This document shows positions 43,864 to 51,690 of a stretch of 64,000 nt of DNA, piece after piece. The notes beneath the pieces are model-generated. The model saw only the letters and a list, made by a program, of their open reading frames with translations. It ran no database searches and was not told where the DNA came from. Position numbers and translations under genes: made by a program. Every line of letters begins with the position of its first letter. The first letter of the stretch is position 1. The DNA is from Sciscionella marina DSM 45152. Its GTDB lineage: Bacteria > Actinomycetota > Actinomycetes > Mycobacteriales > Pseudonocardiaceae. Location of the stretch: NCBI RefSeq assembly GCF_000379465.1, contig NZ_KB905393.1, positions 30,625 through 94,624 of the forward strand, written 5' to 3'.

Positions 43864-44484
43864 ATGCCAAGGGATGCGACAAGCACCAGACTCCGGTTGA
43901 TTCGGGCGGGGGAACGGCTGTTCGCCCGTAAGGGGATCGACGGCGCGTTGACTCGTGACTTGGTCGCCGAAGCCGAGCAAGGCAATGACTCGGCGGTCAA
44001 TTACCATTTCGGTTCGCGTGATGGGCTACTGTTGGCGGTGGTCGACAAGCATGTGCGGCGAATGGAGGAGCGGTGGAAGCCCGCGCTCGGTGGCCGGGAT
44101 CGTGCAGCTGACATTCCGGCCATCGTTGCCGAAATCGTTGATCCGATCGCCGGACAACTGTGTGTCGACGACGGCAGGGACTTCGTCCGCATCACCGCGC
44201 AGCTCGCGGGTCGAGCGGGGATACGCACCGGATACCTGTCGAAAGCTATTGCCGGAACGGCGCTTTCTCAATGGCTCGGTGCGCTCGAACGCGCCTGCGC
44301 CGAGTTCCTGCCGCGAGCCATCGCCAGGGAACGTGTGGCAATGATGGTCACCATGCTCACCGCCACTTTGGCCGACCGAGCCCGTCGCGTGGACGAGGGC
44401 GAGCGCATGACGGTGGGGCACAAGACCTTTGTGGCCAACCTGACCGCGATGCTCGCCGCCGGAGTGAACGCCCCGAGCAGCTGA
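43864..44484 (+). CDS. TetR-family transcriptional regulator
   Basis: 206 residues. The HTH region is clear: TRLRLIRAGERLFARKGIDG, LTRDLVAEAEQGNDSAVNYHF and GSRDGLLLAVVDKH. The C-terminal domain resembles the TetR_C group seen beside acyl-CoA and steroid catabolism genes. It is divergent from the NTF2-fold/P450 unit and 52 bases upstream of the DapB-like gene on the same strand, so it may control both. Confidence 0.85.
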   Translation: MPRDATSTRLRLIRAGERLFARKGIDGALTRDLVAEAEQGNDSAVNYHFGSRDGLLLAVVDKHVRRMEERWKPALGGRDRAADIPAIVAEIVDPIAGQLCVDDGRDFVRITAQLAGRAGIRTGYLSKAIAGTALSQWLGALERACAEFLPRAIARERVAMMVTMLTATLADRARRVDEGERMTVGHKTFVANLTAMLAAGVNAPSS

Positions 44485-44536
44485 TCATAGGTCAAGCTGG
44501 TTTGGGTATGCCCGTTATGAGCGCAAGGAGCGATTG

Positions 44537-45682
44537 ATGATCAACGTGGGAGTCTTCGGCCCGGGCCCGATGGGGCTCATTGCGCTGCGCGGCGTGATCG
44601 ATCACCCGAAGCTGCGCCTGACGAAGCTGGTTGTCCACAGTGAACACAAGAAGGGGCGCGATGCCGGTGAGCTCTGCGGTATCGACCCGGTCGGTGTGGC
44701 GGCCACCGACGATCCGGATGAACTACTCGATGCGGATGTGGACGTCGTCTACTATGCCGCGACCGGAAACCTGCGTCCGGCCGAGGCAGTGGACGATATG
44801 GCGCGGATTCTGCGCACCGGCAGGGACGTCGTGTCCTGTTCGGTGATCACCCTGGTTTTTCCGCAGGCAAATGCTGCTGAACTGGTCGATCCCTTGCGCG
44901 CGGCTTGCGCGGAAGGCGCGAGCTCGTGCTATACCAGTGGAATCGATCCTGGGTTCGCCAACGATGCGCTCCCACTCACCCTGTCCGGTATGTCGCGCGA
45001 TATCGAATCGATCCGGGTCTCGGAGATCTTCAACTACGGAACTTATCCGCAGCCCGAAGCCCTGTTCGAGATTCTCGGATTCGGACGACCACCCGAATTT
45101 CAAGCGGTTTTCACCACCCCCGGTGTGCTGTCCTACGCTTGGGGGCCGGTACTGCATCAGCTGGCCGACGGGCTCGGAGAACAGATCCAGGACCTGTCCG
45201 AACACATCGATTACGTGACGGTCGAGCACGGTTTCGACACCCCGAACGGCCCGATCCCCAGCGGAACCGTGGGCGCCATGCGTTCCACCCTCACCGGGGT
45301 GATCGACGGCGAACCCAAACTCGTCCTCGATCATGTCACCAGGATGCACGATGATCTCGCGCCCGAATGGCCGCAGCCCACGATTGCGACCGAACCCCGC
45401 GATTCCGGATATCCGGGGGTCTCCGGGAAAGGCGGTTACCGCGTCGAGATCAGCGGTTCACCTGATGTTCGCTGCGATCTCGAACTCGTCGAGGAACGCG
45501 ACCACGATCTCGGCGCGCGCGTCGCCGGAGCCACACTGTTGGTCAACGCCATTCCGGCGGTGCGCGCGGCCGCGCCCGGTCTGCGCTCAGTGCTCGACCT
45601 GCCCCGCATCGCAGGAACAGGACTGCTCCGCCACGTCGCAGGGCCTACACCTGATAGCCGCGCTATCCCAGCCACACCGTGA
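44537..45682 (+). CDS. DapB-like NAD(P)-dependent dehydrogenase
   Basis: 381 residues from ATG 44537 with AAGGAG six bases upstream. The N-terminal Rossmann domain (VGVFGPGPMGLIALRGVIDH ... LTKLVVHSEHKKGRDAGEL) is dihydrodipicolinate-reductase-like; DVVYYAATGN and VVSCSVITLVFP follow, then a C-terminal domain longer than DapB's. This group includes 2,4-diaminopentanoate dehydrogenase but many members are uncharacterised and linked to P450s and SnoaL proteins in actinomycetes. It is not lysine DapB: the catalytic KxxxSGT region is absent. Confidence 0.75.
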   Translation: MINVGVFGPGPMGLIALRGVIDHPKLRLTKLVVHSEHKKGRDAGELCGIDPVGVAATDDPDELLDADVDVVYYAATGNLRPAEAVDDMARILRTGRDVVSCSVITLVFPQANAAELVDPLRAACAEGASSCYTSGIDPGFANDALPLTLSGMSRDIESIRVSEIFNYGTYPQPEALFEILGFGRPPEFQAVFTTPGVLSYAWGPVLHQLADGLGEQIQDLSEHIDYVTVEHGFDTPNGPIPSGTVGAMRSTLTGVIDGEPKLVLDHVTRMHDDLAPEWPQPTIATEPRDSGYPGVSGKGGYRVEISGSPDVRCDLELVEERDHDLGARVAGATLLVNAIPAVRAAAPGLRSVLDLPRIAGTGLLRHVAGPTPDSRAIPATP

Positions 45683-45937
45683 TGGGGGAGTGTGGGTTCG
45701 GTGGTTCCTCCGTATATGTCGCCCCTCGGGACTGGTTCGTTCGAGCGAACAGCGGTGGGCCCGGAAAACCACTGGCCCGACGAGCCGGTGTTCGAAGCCG
45801 ACCGGCCGCTCTGGGCAGATTCGATATCGAGTCATGACGGGATCTGGCGGACCCGCACGGTCCACATTCGATTGATTGCCGACTGATCCCTTTCCGAGAG
45901 CTGCCTGCTCGGTTGCCCAGATCCCGGGCAAAGCCGA
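45683..45937. other. Intergenic stretch with one unassigned short frame
   Basis: A plus-strand frame at 45692-45886 (64 residues, including PDEPVFEADRPLWADSI and RTRTVHIRLIAD) is open and begins just after the DapB-like gene. It has no clear ribosome site and no family I recognise. It could be the remnant of a longer gene. No regulatory feature seen. Confidence 0.3.
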
Positions 45938-46465
45938 TTAATCTGCTCCACGGGGGTAACTCAGCACAGAGGCCATTACCTCTACGGGAACTCCTACTTT
46001 TCGCCCTGATCGCACCGCTTGAACTTGCTGCCGATTCAACACCCGGAATTCGGGTTCCGCCTCGTCTTGTTCATCAGGATCGGCCTCATCCCGTGACTGC
46101 GGTTGCGGTTCGAGCTCGGTCTGCGTCGGTCGCGGCTCGGGGCCGGGCCGGTACCGGCGCGCGGTAAATGGCGAGACACCGACCAACTTCGCAACCTGCT
46201 CGCCACTCAATCCCCTGTCCCACACGAATTGGATTTCCGCGATCTTCTCCTTCGTAACTCGCCGCAACGCCTTCGAATATTTCCACTTATTGCTCGGGGT
46301 CTGTTTCCGCGGACTCGGAAGACCATGGAGTGCTGCGACCTGGGCGAGGTAGTTGGAATGGGTACCGGGTTCGAAGATGTTGCCGGTGAAGGCGAGCCGG
46401 TCGATGATCGTTGCAGGGCTGTGGGCCGGTAGCGCTGCGGGGCCAGCCAGAGAACTACTGGTTGC
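45938..46465 (-). pseudogene. 5'-truncated DNA-binding-like protein of unknown family
   Basis: An open minus-strand frame of 175 residues begins right after an in-frame TGA and has no ATG or GTG before the TTG at 46267. It reads ATIIDRLAFTGNIFEPGTHS, then SNKWKYSKALRRVTKEKIAE, then an HTH-like LSGEQVAKLVGVSPFTARRY and an acidic region (PDEQDEAEPEF), ending EVMASVLSYPRGAD. The helix-turn-helix segment resembles those of recombinases or IS helper proteins. The missing start suggests a beheaded gene, though a short version from the TTG is possible. Confidence 0.4.
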
Positions 46466-46504
46466 TCACGATGCTCCGCATGCGCGGGGCATGTCGAACG
46501 ATGT

Positions 46505-47125
46505 TCACTGTAGGGCTGGTGGGTCGAACTGAGGTGTCCGCTTTTCCCGGAATGCGGCAAGGGCTTCCGCCATGTGCGGTGTTCGAGTGGCGAGTACCTG
46601 GTTGCGGTTCTCCAGTTCGACGGCGGCCTCGAGTGACGTTGTTTGGGTGTTCGCGTGCAGTGCGGATTTCGTCAGGCGGATGCCGGAAGGGCTGTTGGAG
46701 CTGATCTGAGCCGCTGTCGTCAGTGCTTCCGTGAGCAGGTCGCCTGCTGGGGAGGTGCGGCTGACCAATCCGATTCGCTGCGCTTCTTCGGCACCGACGA
46801 AACGTCCGGTCAACAGGATGTCGGCTGCTGGTCCCGTGCCGACGATGCGTGGCAGCAGCCAGGAGCTTCCGCAGTCGCCGCCGGACAGTCCAATGCGGAC
46901 AAACGCGGCGTTGAACCGGGTGTGTGGTGTGGCCAGACGGATGTCCGCGGACAGTGCCAGGGAGAACCCGGCGCCGGTCGCGGCACCGTTGACCGCGGCG
47001 ATCACCGGTATCGGAAGCCGGTGGAAGGCGAGGATCGCGTTCGCCGACGTTTCCTGGCGGCGCAGCATGGTGGTTGCGTCCATGTCTGGCAGCTGTGCCG
47101 CGTCGTCGAGGTCGAGGCCGGCGCA
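46505..47125 (-). pseudogene. Enoyl-CoA hydratase missing its N-terminus
   Basis: About 206 residues of a crotonase-fold enzyme: CAGLDLDDAAQ at the break, then NGAATGAGFSLALSADIRLA (oxyanion region), NAAFVRIGLSGGDCGSSWLLP and the C-terminal AFREKRTPQFD. The first 60 or so residues, with the A(F/L)SAG-preceding strands, are gone; the frame upstream of 47125 is not hydratase but antisense to a thiolase fragment. The gene therefore has no start of its own and is probably dead. Its direction is opposite to that fragment. Confidence 0.8.
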
Positions 47126-47551
47126 GCGGCGGCACTCATCATGAGCAGCCGTACAGCGGCGCGGCTGAGGCTGCGGCCACGAGCCAGGTTCGTCGGTTTC
47201 TCCGTCGTGGGTGGTGATCCACTGACGATGTTGACGGCGCCGATCCCGGCGACCGACAAAGTGCTTAGCCGCAGCGGCATCCGGCTGGCTGACATCGCTC
47301 ACTACGAGGTCAACGAGGCATTCGCCTCGGTGCCGCTCGCCTGGCAAGCGCAGTTCCCAAGCGCGGCAGACCGGCTGAACCCACGCGGTGGCGCCATCGC
47401 GCTCGGCCATCCGCTCGGTGCGTCCGGCGTCCGGCTGCTCACCACCATGCTGGGCGGGCTGGAGGACAACGGCGGCAAATACGGGTTGCAGACCATGTGC
47501 GAGGCGGGTGGCATGGCCAACGCCCTGATCATCGAACGGCTGACCGGATGA
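47120..47551 (+). pseudogene. Thiolase C-terminal fragment
   Basis: About 143 residues matching the last third of the thiolase at 29527: GAAAALIMSSRTAARLRLRP, GGDPLTMLTAPIPATDKVL, NEAFASVPLAWQAQF, GGAIALGHPLGASG and TMCEAGGMANALIIERL. The N-terminal two-thirds, including the nucleophilic cysteine, are missing. Sequence upstream of 47120 on this strand is the antisense of the hydratase fragment. It is followed 40 bases later by an intact enoyl-CoA hydratase gene, so it was once part of a plus-strand operon. Confidence 0.82.
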
Positions 47552-47591
47552 ACAGGGTGTACTCGCCCGAGACCGGGTCGGAGGATGTCAG

Positions 47592-48365
47592 ATGACTGAG
47601 CAGGCACTTCAGGTCGAATATCGTAACAACGGGATCATGCTGCTGATCCTCGACCGTCCTCGACGGCGCAACGCGATCGATCTGGCCACCGCGCGGTCCC
47701 TCAGCCGCGCGCTGGACGAGCTCGACGAGAACGACGAGATGCGCGTCGCGGTGCTCACTGGTTCCGGTGGAGTATTCAGCGCCGGAATGGACCTCAAGGC
47801 GTTTGCCGAAACCGGGGAACGCCCGGTCGACGAGCACCGTGGTGGACTCGGCATCACCGGCAGGCCACCGGAGAAGCCATTGATCGCAGCCGTCGAAGGC
47901 GCCGCGCTCGGCGGCGGATTCGAGATCGCTCTGGCCGCCGACATGATCGTTGCCGGAACTGGAGCCACGTTCGGGCTACCCGAAGTCACCCGAGGGCTCA
48001 CCGCCGCCGGCGGCGGGCTGCTTCGACTGCCGGAACGAATCCCCCGCAACATCGCGATGGCCGCCGCATTGACCGGTCAACCCATGGCGGCGACCCGCGC
48101 CGCGCAGCTCGGGCTCGTCAACGAGGTCGTCCCGGACGGTACCGCAGCCTCGACTGCGCTGGAGCTGGCCGCGGTAATCGCAGCCAATGCACCACTCGCG
48201 GTGCGTGCGTCGAAAGCGGTGATTCTCGCGTCCGCTGACTGGTCATCCACCGAACGATTCCAACGCCAAGAGGAATTTGCTGATCCGGTTCGACGATCCT
48301 CCGACGCGACTGAAGGCGCGCGGGCCTTTGCGGAGAAACGCTCGCCACGCTGGCAATCCTGCTAA
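47592..48365 (+). CDS. Enoyl-CoA hydratase/isomerase
   Basis: 257 residues, full length. Crotonase motifs: LDRPRRRNAID, GVFSAGMDLKAF, EGAALGGGFEIALAADMIV with the oxyanion glycines, and FGLPEVTRGLTAAGGGLLRL with the acidic residue of hydratases. The tail ends in FAEKRSPRWQS. Its own promoter may have been lost with the deletion upstream, since it follows the beheaded thiolase on the same strand. It could supply the hydration step missing from the 28-32.7 kb beta-oxidation operon. Confidence 0.87.
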   Translation: MTEQALQVEYRNNGIMLLILDRPRRRNAIDLATARSLSRALDELDENDEMRVAVLTGSGGVFSAGMDLKAFAETGERPVDEHRGGLGITGRPPEKPLIAAVEGAALGGGFEIALAADMIVAGTGATFGLPEVTRGLTAAGGGLLRLPERIPRNIAMAAALTGQPMAATRAAQLGLVNEVVPDGTAASTALELAAVIAANAPLAVRASKAVILASADWSSTERFQRQEEFADPVRRSSDATEGARAFAEKRSPRWQSC

Positions 48366-48649
48366 ACGGTCACCCCAACTCGTCCGCTTCACTACCGTTG
48401 TCCTGTCACTCGTAGCGGATGAGAGCTGCGTGGACCGCACCGGAGAGCCGGTCTTGAGCGCAGCGGCGCAACCGCCCGCTACCTACCAATTTGGCGATCT
48501 TGGACGCCGCGCCCGATGCTCGGCTTGCTACTGCGCGATCGTCGTGTTGTCATCCAGGCGGTATGTACGAGTGGACGTGCTGCGGCGCGACTCCCGCGAG
48601 ACCGTTGACGGGCAGCCGCCAAGCTGACGGGTGGGGTGCAGGCACACGA

Positions 48650-48769
48650 ACATCCTCCTTGGGTCAGCGCCACGTCCCGGTATCGCGGCTTCAGATTTTG
48701 CCACGCGGCGATCAGCTCGGCGGTGTCCATATGCTTTTCGAGAGCGACAACGCGGTACTCGGTGCTCAC
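48650..48769 (-). pseudogene. N-terminal remnant of an ACMSD-type amidohydrolase
   Basis: A GTG at 48769 begins STEYRVVALEKHMDTAELI and AAWQNLKPRYRDVALTQ, the typical opening of amidohydrolase-2 family proteins (YRVIALEEH...). Homology stops after about 40 residues; the metal-binding core is missing. The start overlaps the stop of the upstream remnant (GTGA), so the pair was a minus-strand operon before decay. Between this and the enoyl-CoA hydratase stop (48365) I see no gene. Confidence 0.55.
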
Positions 48770-48880
48770 GTGTCCCGAAATTCTTCGACGAACAGCTCAT
48801 CGACCGTGCGGGGGCAAACGACAGCCCCTGCTCATGGTGGTAGCGCAGGTATGTCTCCAGGGCGTGGGCTTCGGTGCCTG
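48766..48880 (-). pseudogene. C-terminal remnant, dihydroxyphthalate-decarboxylase-like/solute-binding protein
   Basis: On the minus strand GTEAHALETYLRYHHEQGLS is followed, after a one-base frameshift, by RTVDELFVEEFRDT and a stop. This matches the C-terminal end of 4,5-dihydroxyphthalate decarboxylase-like proteins (NMT1/ThiY-fold). The rest of the gene is missing. Assignment rests on about 35 residues, so it is tentative. Confidence 0.4.
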
Positions 48881-48934
48881 TCGTGCTCGGAGACACTGCA
48901 GGCTCTCTGCGGACTGAGTCACCGGACGTGGCAG

Positions 48935-50317
48935 TCAGTCTGCGTTCAGCGGCTGGTTTCTGGCGCGATGAGTGTGCGGCAGTCGGGGTCCGGCGCCGAA
49001 TAGCTTCTCCCGCAGCGTTCCCGGTTCGTATTCCTCTCGCATCAGCTTGCGCTTGCGCAACACGGGAACCACGTACTCGATGAACTCCTGGTACCAGCCC
49101 AGTGAGGTCACCGGAACGACGTTGAAGCCGTCGACCCCGGCCGTCGCCCAGCGTTCGATCTCGTCGGCGATCTGCTCGGGGGTGCCGGCGAACCGGCCGG
49201 GTAGCAGTGCCTTGTCGGTGAGAAAGCCTCGCCAGGTCACTGCGGAGGGATCCGGGTATTGTTCGGCGGCGGCACGCAGGTTCGACCGCACGTGGTCGGT
49301 GAATCTGGTCCTGGAGACGAGGTCGGAAAGCGGCGTTTCCGGGTCGATCGAGGGCAGGTCGATACCGGTGTTCCCGGCATAGAATCCCTGTAGGCCCTCG
49401 ATACTGATGTTGTCCTGTAGGTACTGCTGCTTGCGTCTGGCCTCTTGTTCGGTGGAACCGATCACGGTGGACAGTTGCACGAGGGTCTTCACCGATCCAC
49501 TCGCACGCCCTGCGGCGACGACTTCGGCGTCCAGTTTCGCGATATCGCGGCGGGCGGCCTCCGGTGTTCGCGAGGGCAGGAAGCTCACTTCGGCGTTGCG
49601 TGCCGCGAAGGCGATCCCCGCTGCCGAGTTGCCTGCTTGGAACAGTACGGGGGTCCGCTGTGGGGACGGTTCCACGATGTGCGGACCCTCGACCCGGTAG
49701 CGCGCACCGGTGTGGTCGATCCGGTGGATACGGGCCGGGTCGAAGAACGCTCCGCTTTCCGCGTCGTGCAGTACCGCACCGTCCTCCCAGGAAGACTCCC
49801 ACAGCTTGAACGCGACCTCAGTATATTCTGCCGCCCATTCGTAACGTTCGTCGTGGCCGACGATGTCCTTGTAGCCGAAGTTGCGGAATCCGTTGGACAG
49901 ATACGAGGTGACGATATTCCAGCCGACTCGTCCTTGCGTGAAATGGTCCAATGTGGACATCTTGCGTGCGAACGAGAACGGATGATCCTGGATGATGTTG
50001 CTGGTGACCACGAGCCCGAGATGCTCGGTCACCAGCCCGAGCGCGGAAACGATCGCCGAAGGATCATTGCCCGGGAACTGCGAACCGTTGCGGATGGTCG
50101 CGGTGCCATCGCCGTAGTCCAGGTCGTAGGTGCCGACCACGTCCGCGAGGAACAGCGTGTCGAACCGTGCCTGTTCGAGCAGCCGTGCCTCCTCGACCCA
50201 GGGGTGCAGGTCTTTGTACCCGAGCTGCACCCTGCCCTCCGGGGTACGCCAGTAACCGTGGCTGTGATGATTCGGTGTCAGGTGCACGAAGGCGTTGTAG
50301 ATCAGCGGCCCGCGCAT
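48935..50317 (-). CDS. LLM-class flavin-dependent monooxygenase (DszA/NtaA/SnaA type)
   Basis: 460 residues. TIM-barrel LLM protein: HLTPNHHSHGYWRTPEG, LFLADVVGTYD, LGLVVTSNIIQDHPFSFARK and GRVGWNIVTSYLSNGFRNFG are characteristic of the two-component FMNH2-dependent monooxygenases. The reduced flavin must come from a separate reductase, which is not in the operon. Its ATG shares a base with the stop of the second paralogue. Substrates of the family include organosulfur compounds, nitrilotriacetate/EDTA and acyl heterocycles. Confidence 0.88.
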   Translation of the reverse strand: MRGPLIYNAFVHLTPNHHSHGYWRTPEGRVQLGYKDLHPWVEEARLLEQARFDTLFLADVVGTYDLDYGDGTATIRNGSQFPGNDPSAIVSALGLVTEHLGLVVTSNIIQDHPFSFARKMSTLDHFTQGRVGWNIVTSYLSNGFRNFGYKDIVGHDERYEWAAEYTEVAFKLWESSWEDGAVLHDAESGAFFDPARIHRIDHTGARYRVEGPHIVEPSPQRTPVLFQAGNSAAGIAFAARNAEVSFLPSRTPEAARRDIAKLDAEVVAAGRASGSVKTLVQLSTVIGSTEQEARRKQQYLQDNISIEGLQGFYAGNTGIDLPSIDPETPLSDLVSRTRFTDHVRSNLRAAAEQYPDPSAVTWRGFLTDKALLPGRFAGTPEQIADEIERWATAGVDGFNVVPVTSLGWYQEFIEYVVPVLRKRKLMREEYEPGTLREKLFGAGPRLPHTHRARNQPLNAD

Positions 50318-51690
50318 CAGACGGCGGCCGGTTCGCCGAGGGCGCGGCGGTAGGCGCGCGCGGGGTGGGTGTCCGGAAGCCGGTCACCGCCGCTGAGTTT
50401 ACGCCGCGCGGTGCCGGTTTCCGTGACGGGACGGGCGAGTCCGCGCTGCACGAGCACGGGCATGACGTGCTCGATGAACTCGGCGTAACTGCCAGGCAGG
50501 GTGGCGTTGATGACATTCACCCCGTCGATCCCGGCGGCACGCCACGCGGTGAGCCGATCGGCGATCCGTTCGGGCGTGCCGACGACGCGGGTGTTGCGGC
50601 TCTGCAGCAGGCCGAGATCGCGCACCGTGGCCTCGCGGCCACGGACCGAGTCACGCACCCACTGCAGTGTGGACTGGGTCCCCTCGCCATGCACATCCTT
50701 GAGCGGGGTGTCGAGTTCGTAGCGCCCGAGGTCGATTCCGCCGAGGCCCCCGGACAGATGTGCGACCATTCCGTCGGCGTCCACGTACTCTTCCAGTTCC
50801 GCGTTCTTGCGGCGCGCCTCCTGCTCGGTACTACCGATGACGAACGAAAGGCCCTGAAAGAACTTCAGGTCGCGAGGGCCGCGTCCACTGCCCGCGACGA
50901 GTTCGCGGGTGTCGGCGATCAGCCGTTCGGCGATGTCCGTGCGCGGAGTCATGATGAACTGTGCCTCAGCGTTGCGCGCGGCGAACGCCCTTCCCGTCGG
51001 CGAGGAACCGGCCTGGAACAGTACCGGAGTCCGTTGCGGTGAAGGGGAAACCAAATGCGGACCCTCGACCCGGTAGCGTTCACCGATGTGGTCGATCTTG
51101 TGGATCTTCTCATACAATGCGTGCACTCCGGTCTTGTCCCCGACGAGCGCGTCGTCCTCCCAGGATCCCTCCCAAAGCTTATAAGTCACCTCGAGGTACT
51201 CGTCTGCCCATCGATACCGCTGCTCGTGCGGGGTGAGGTCGTCGAGGCCGAAATTGCGGTGCGCGTTGGCCAGGGCGCTGGTCACGATGTTCCACGCGAT
51301 CCGGCCGTTCGACGCGTGGTCCAGTGTGGACAGTTGACGTGCCCAATTGAACGGGTGCTGCTGGAGTATCGAACTGGTCAGCGCGATACCGATGCGTTCG
51401 GTGGCGTAGGCGATGGCCGAGGCGATGACGGTCGGATCGTTGCTCGGGATCTGCAGCCCGGTCTCGGCATACTTGCGGAAATCGCCGCGGTAGTCGCCGT
51501 AGAGCCCGATGACATCGGCGAAGAAGATGAAATCGAAGCCGCCTCGTTCCAGGGTCTTCGCGAGCGAGACCCAGTGTTCGAGGTCATTGAACTCGTGCTG
51601 GCGGGCCTCGGGGTGGCGCCACAGCCCGTGCACGATGTGCGAGGTGGTGTTCATGACGAACGCCGAGAACCGCAATGGCGTTTCGGTCAT
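50317..51690 (-). CDS. LLM-class flavin-dependent monooxygenase, paralogue
   Basis: 457 residues, same family as the downstream gene: FIFFADVIGLYGDYRGDFRK, IGIALTSSILQQHPFNWARQ and GRIAWNIVTSALANAHRNFG. The two are similar in length and layout yet clearly diverged, so they may perform successive oxidations or act on related substrates. The start overlaps the ABC ATPase stop (ATGA). Together with the importer this looks like a scavenging operon for an organosulfur or organonitrogen compound. Confidence 0.88.
   Translation of the reverse strand: MTETPLRFSAFVMNTTSHIVHGLWRHPEARQHEFNDLEHWVSLAKTLERGGFDFIFFADVIGLYGDYRGDFRKYAETGLQIPSNDPTVIASAIAYATERIGIALTSSILQQHPFNWARQLSTLDHASNGRIAWNIVTSALANAHRNFGLDDLTPHEQRYRWADEYLEVTYKLWEGSWEDDALVGDKTGVHALYEKIHKIDHIGERYRVEGPHLVSPSPQRTPVLFQAGSSPTGRAFAARNAEAQFIMTPRTDIAERLIADTRELVAGSGRGPRDLKFFQGLSFVIGSTEQEARRKNAELEEYVDADGMVAHLSGGLGGIDLGRYELDTPLKDVHGEGTQSTLQWVRDSVRGREATVRDLGLLQSRNTRVVGTPERIADRLTAWRAAGIDGVNVINATLPGSYAEFIEHVMPVLVQRGLARPVTETGTARRKLSGGDRLPDTHPARAYRRALGEPAAV

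Noticed and set aside
44537..45682. Lysine-pathway dihydrodipicolinate reductase (dapB)
   Set aside because: The N-terminal fold matches, but the protein is over 100 residues too long and the DapB catalytic motif is not present; the context is P450/NTF2 genes.
46505..47410. A full-length 301-residue enoyl-CoA hydratase
   Set aside because: The first 95 or so residues are the antisense of the thiolase fragment and lack any crotonase features. Only 46505-47125 is hydratase.
46643..47551. A 302-residue thiolase-like protein
   Set aside because: Its first 160 residues are antisense to the hydratase fragment; only 47120-47551 is thiolase.
48528..49802. A 424-residue minus-strand frame overlapping the first LLM monooxygenase
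   Set aside because: Most of it is an off-frame reading of the monooxygenase; only its last part crosses real gene remnants, which are annotated separately.
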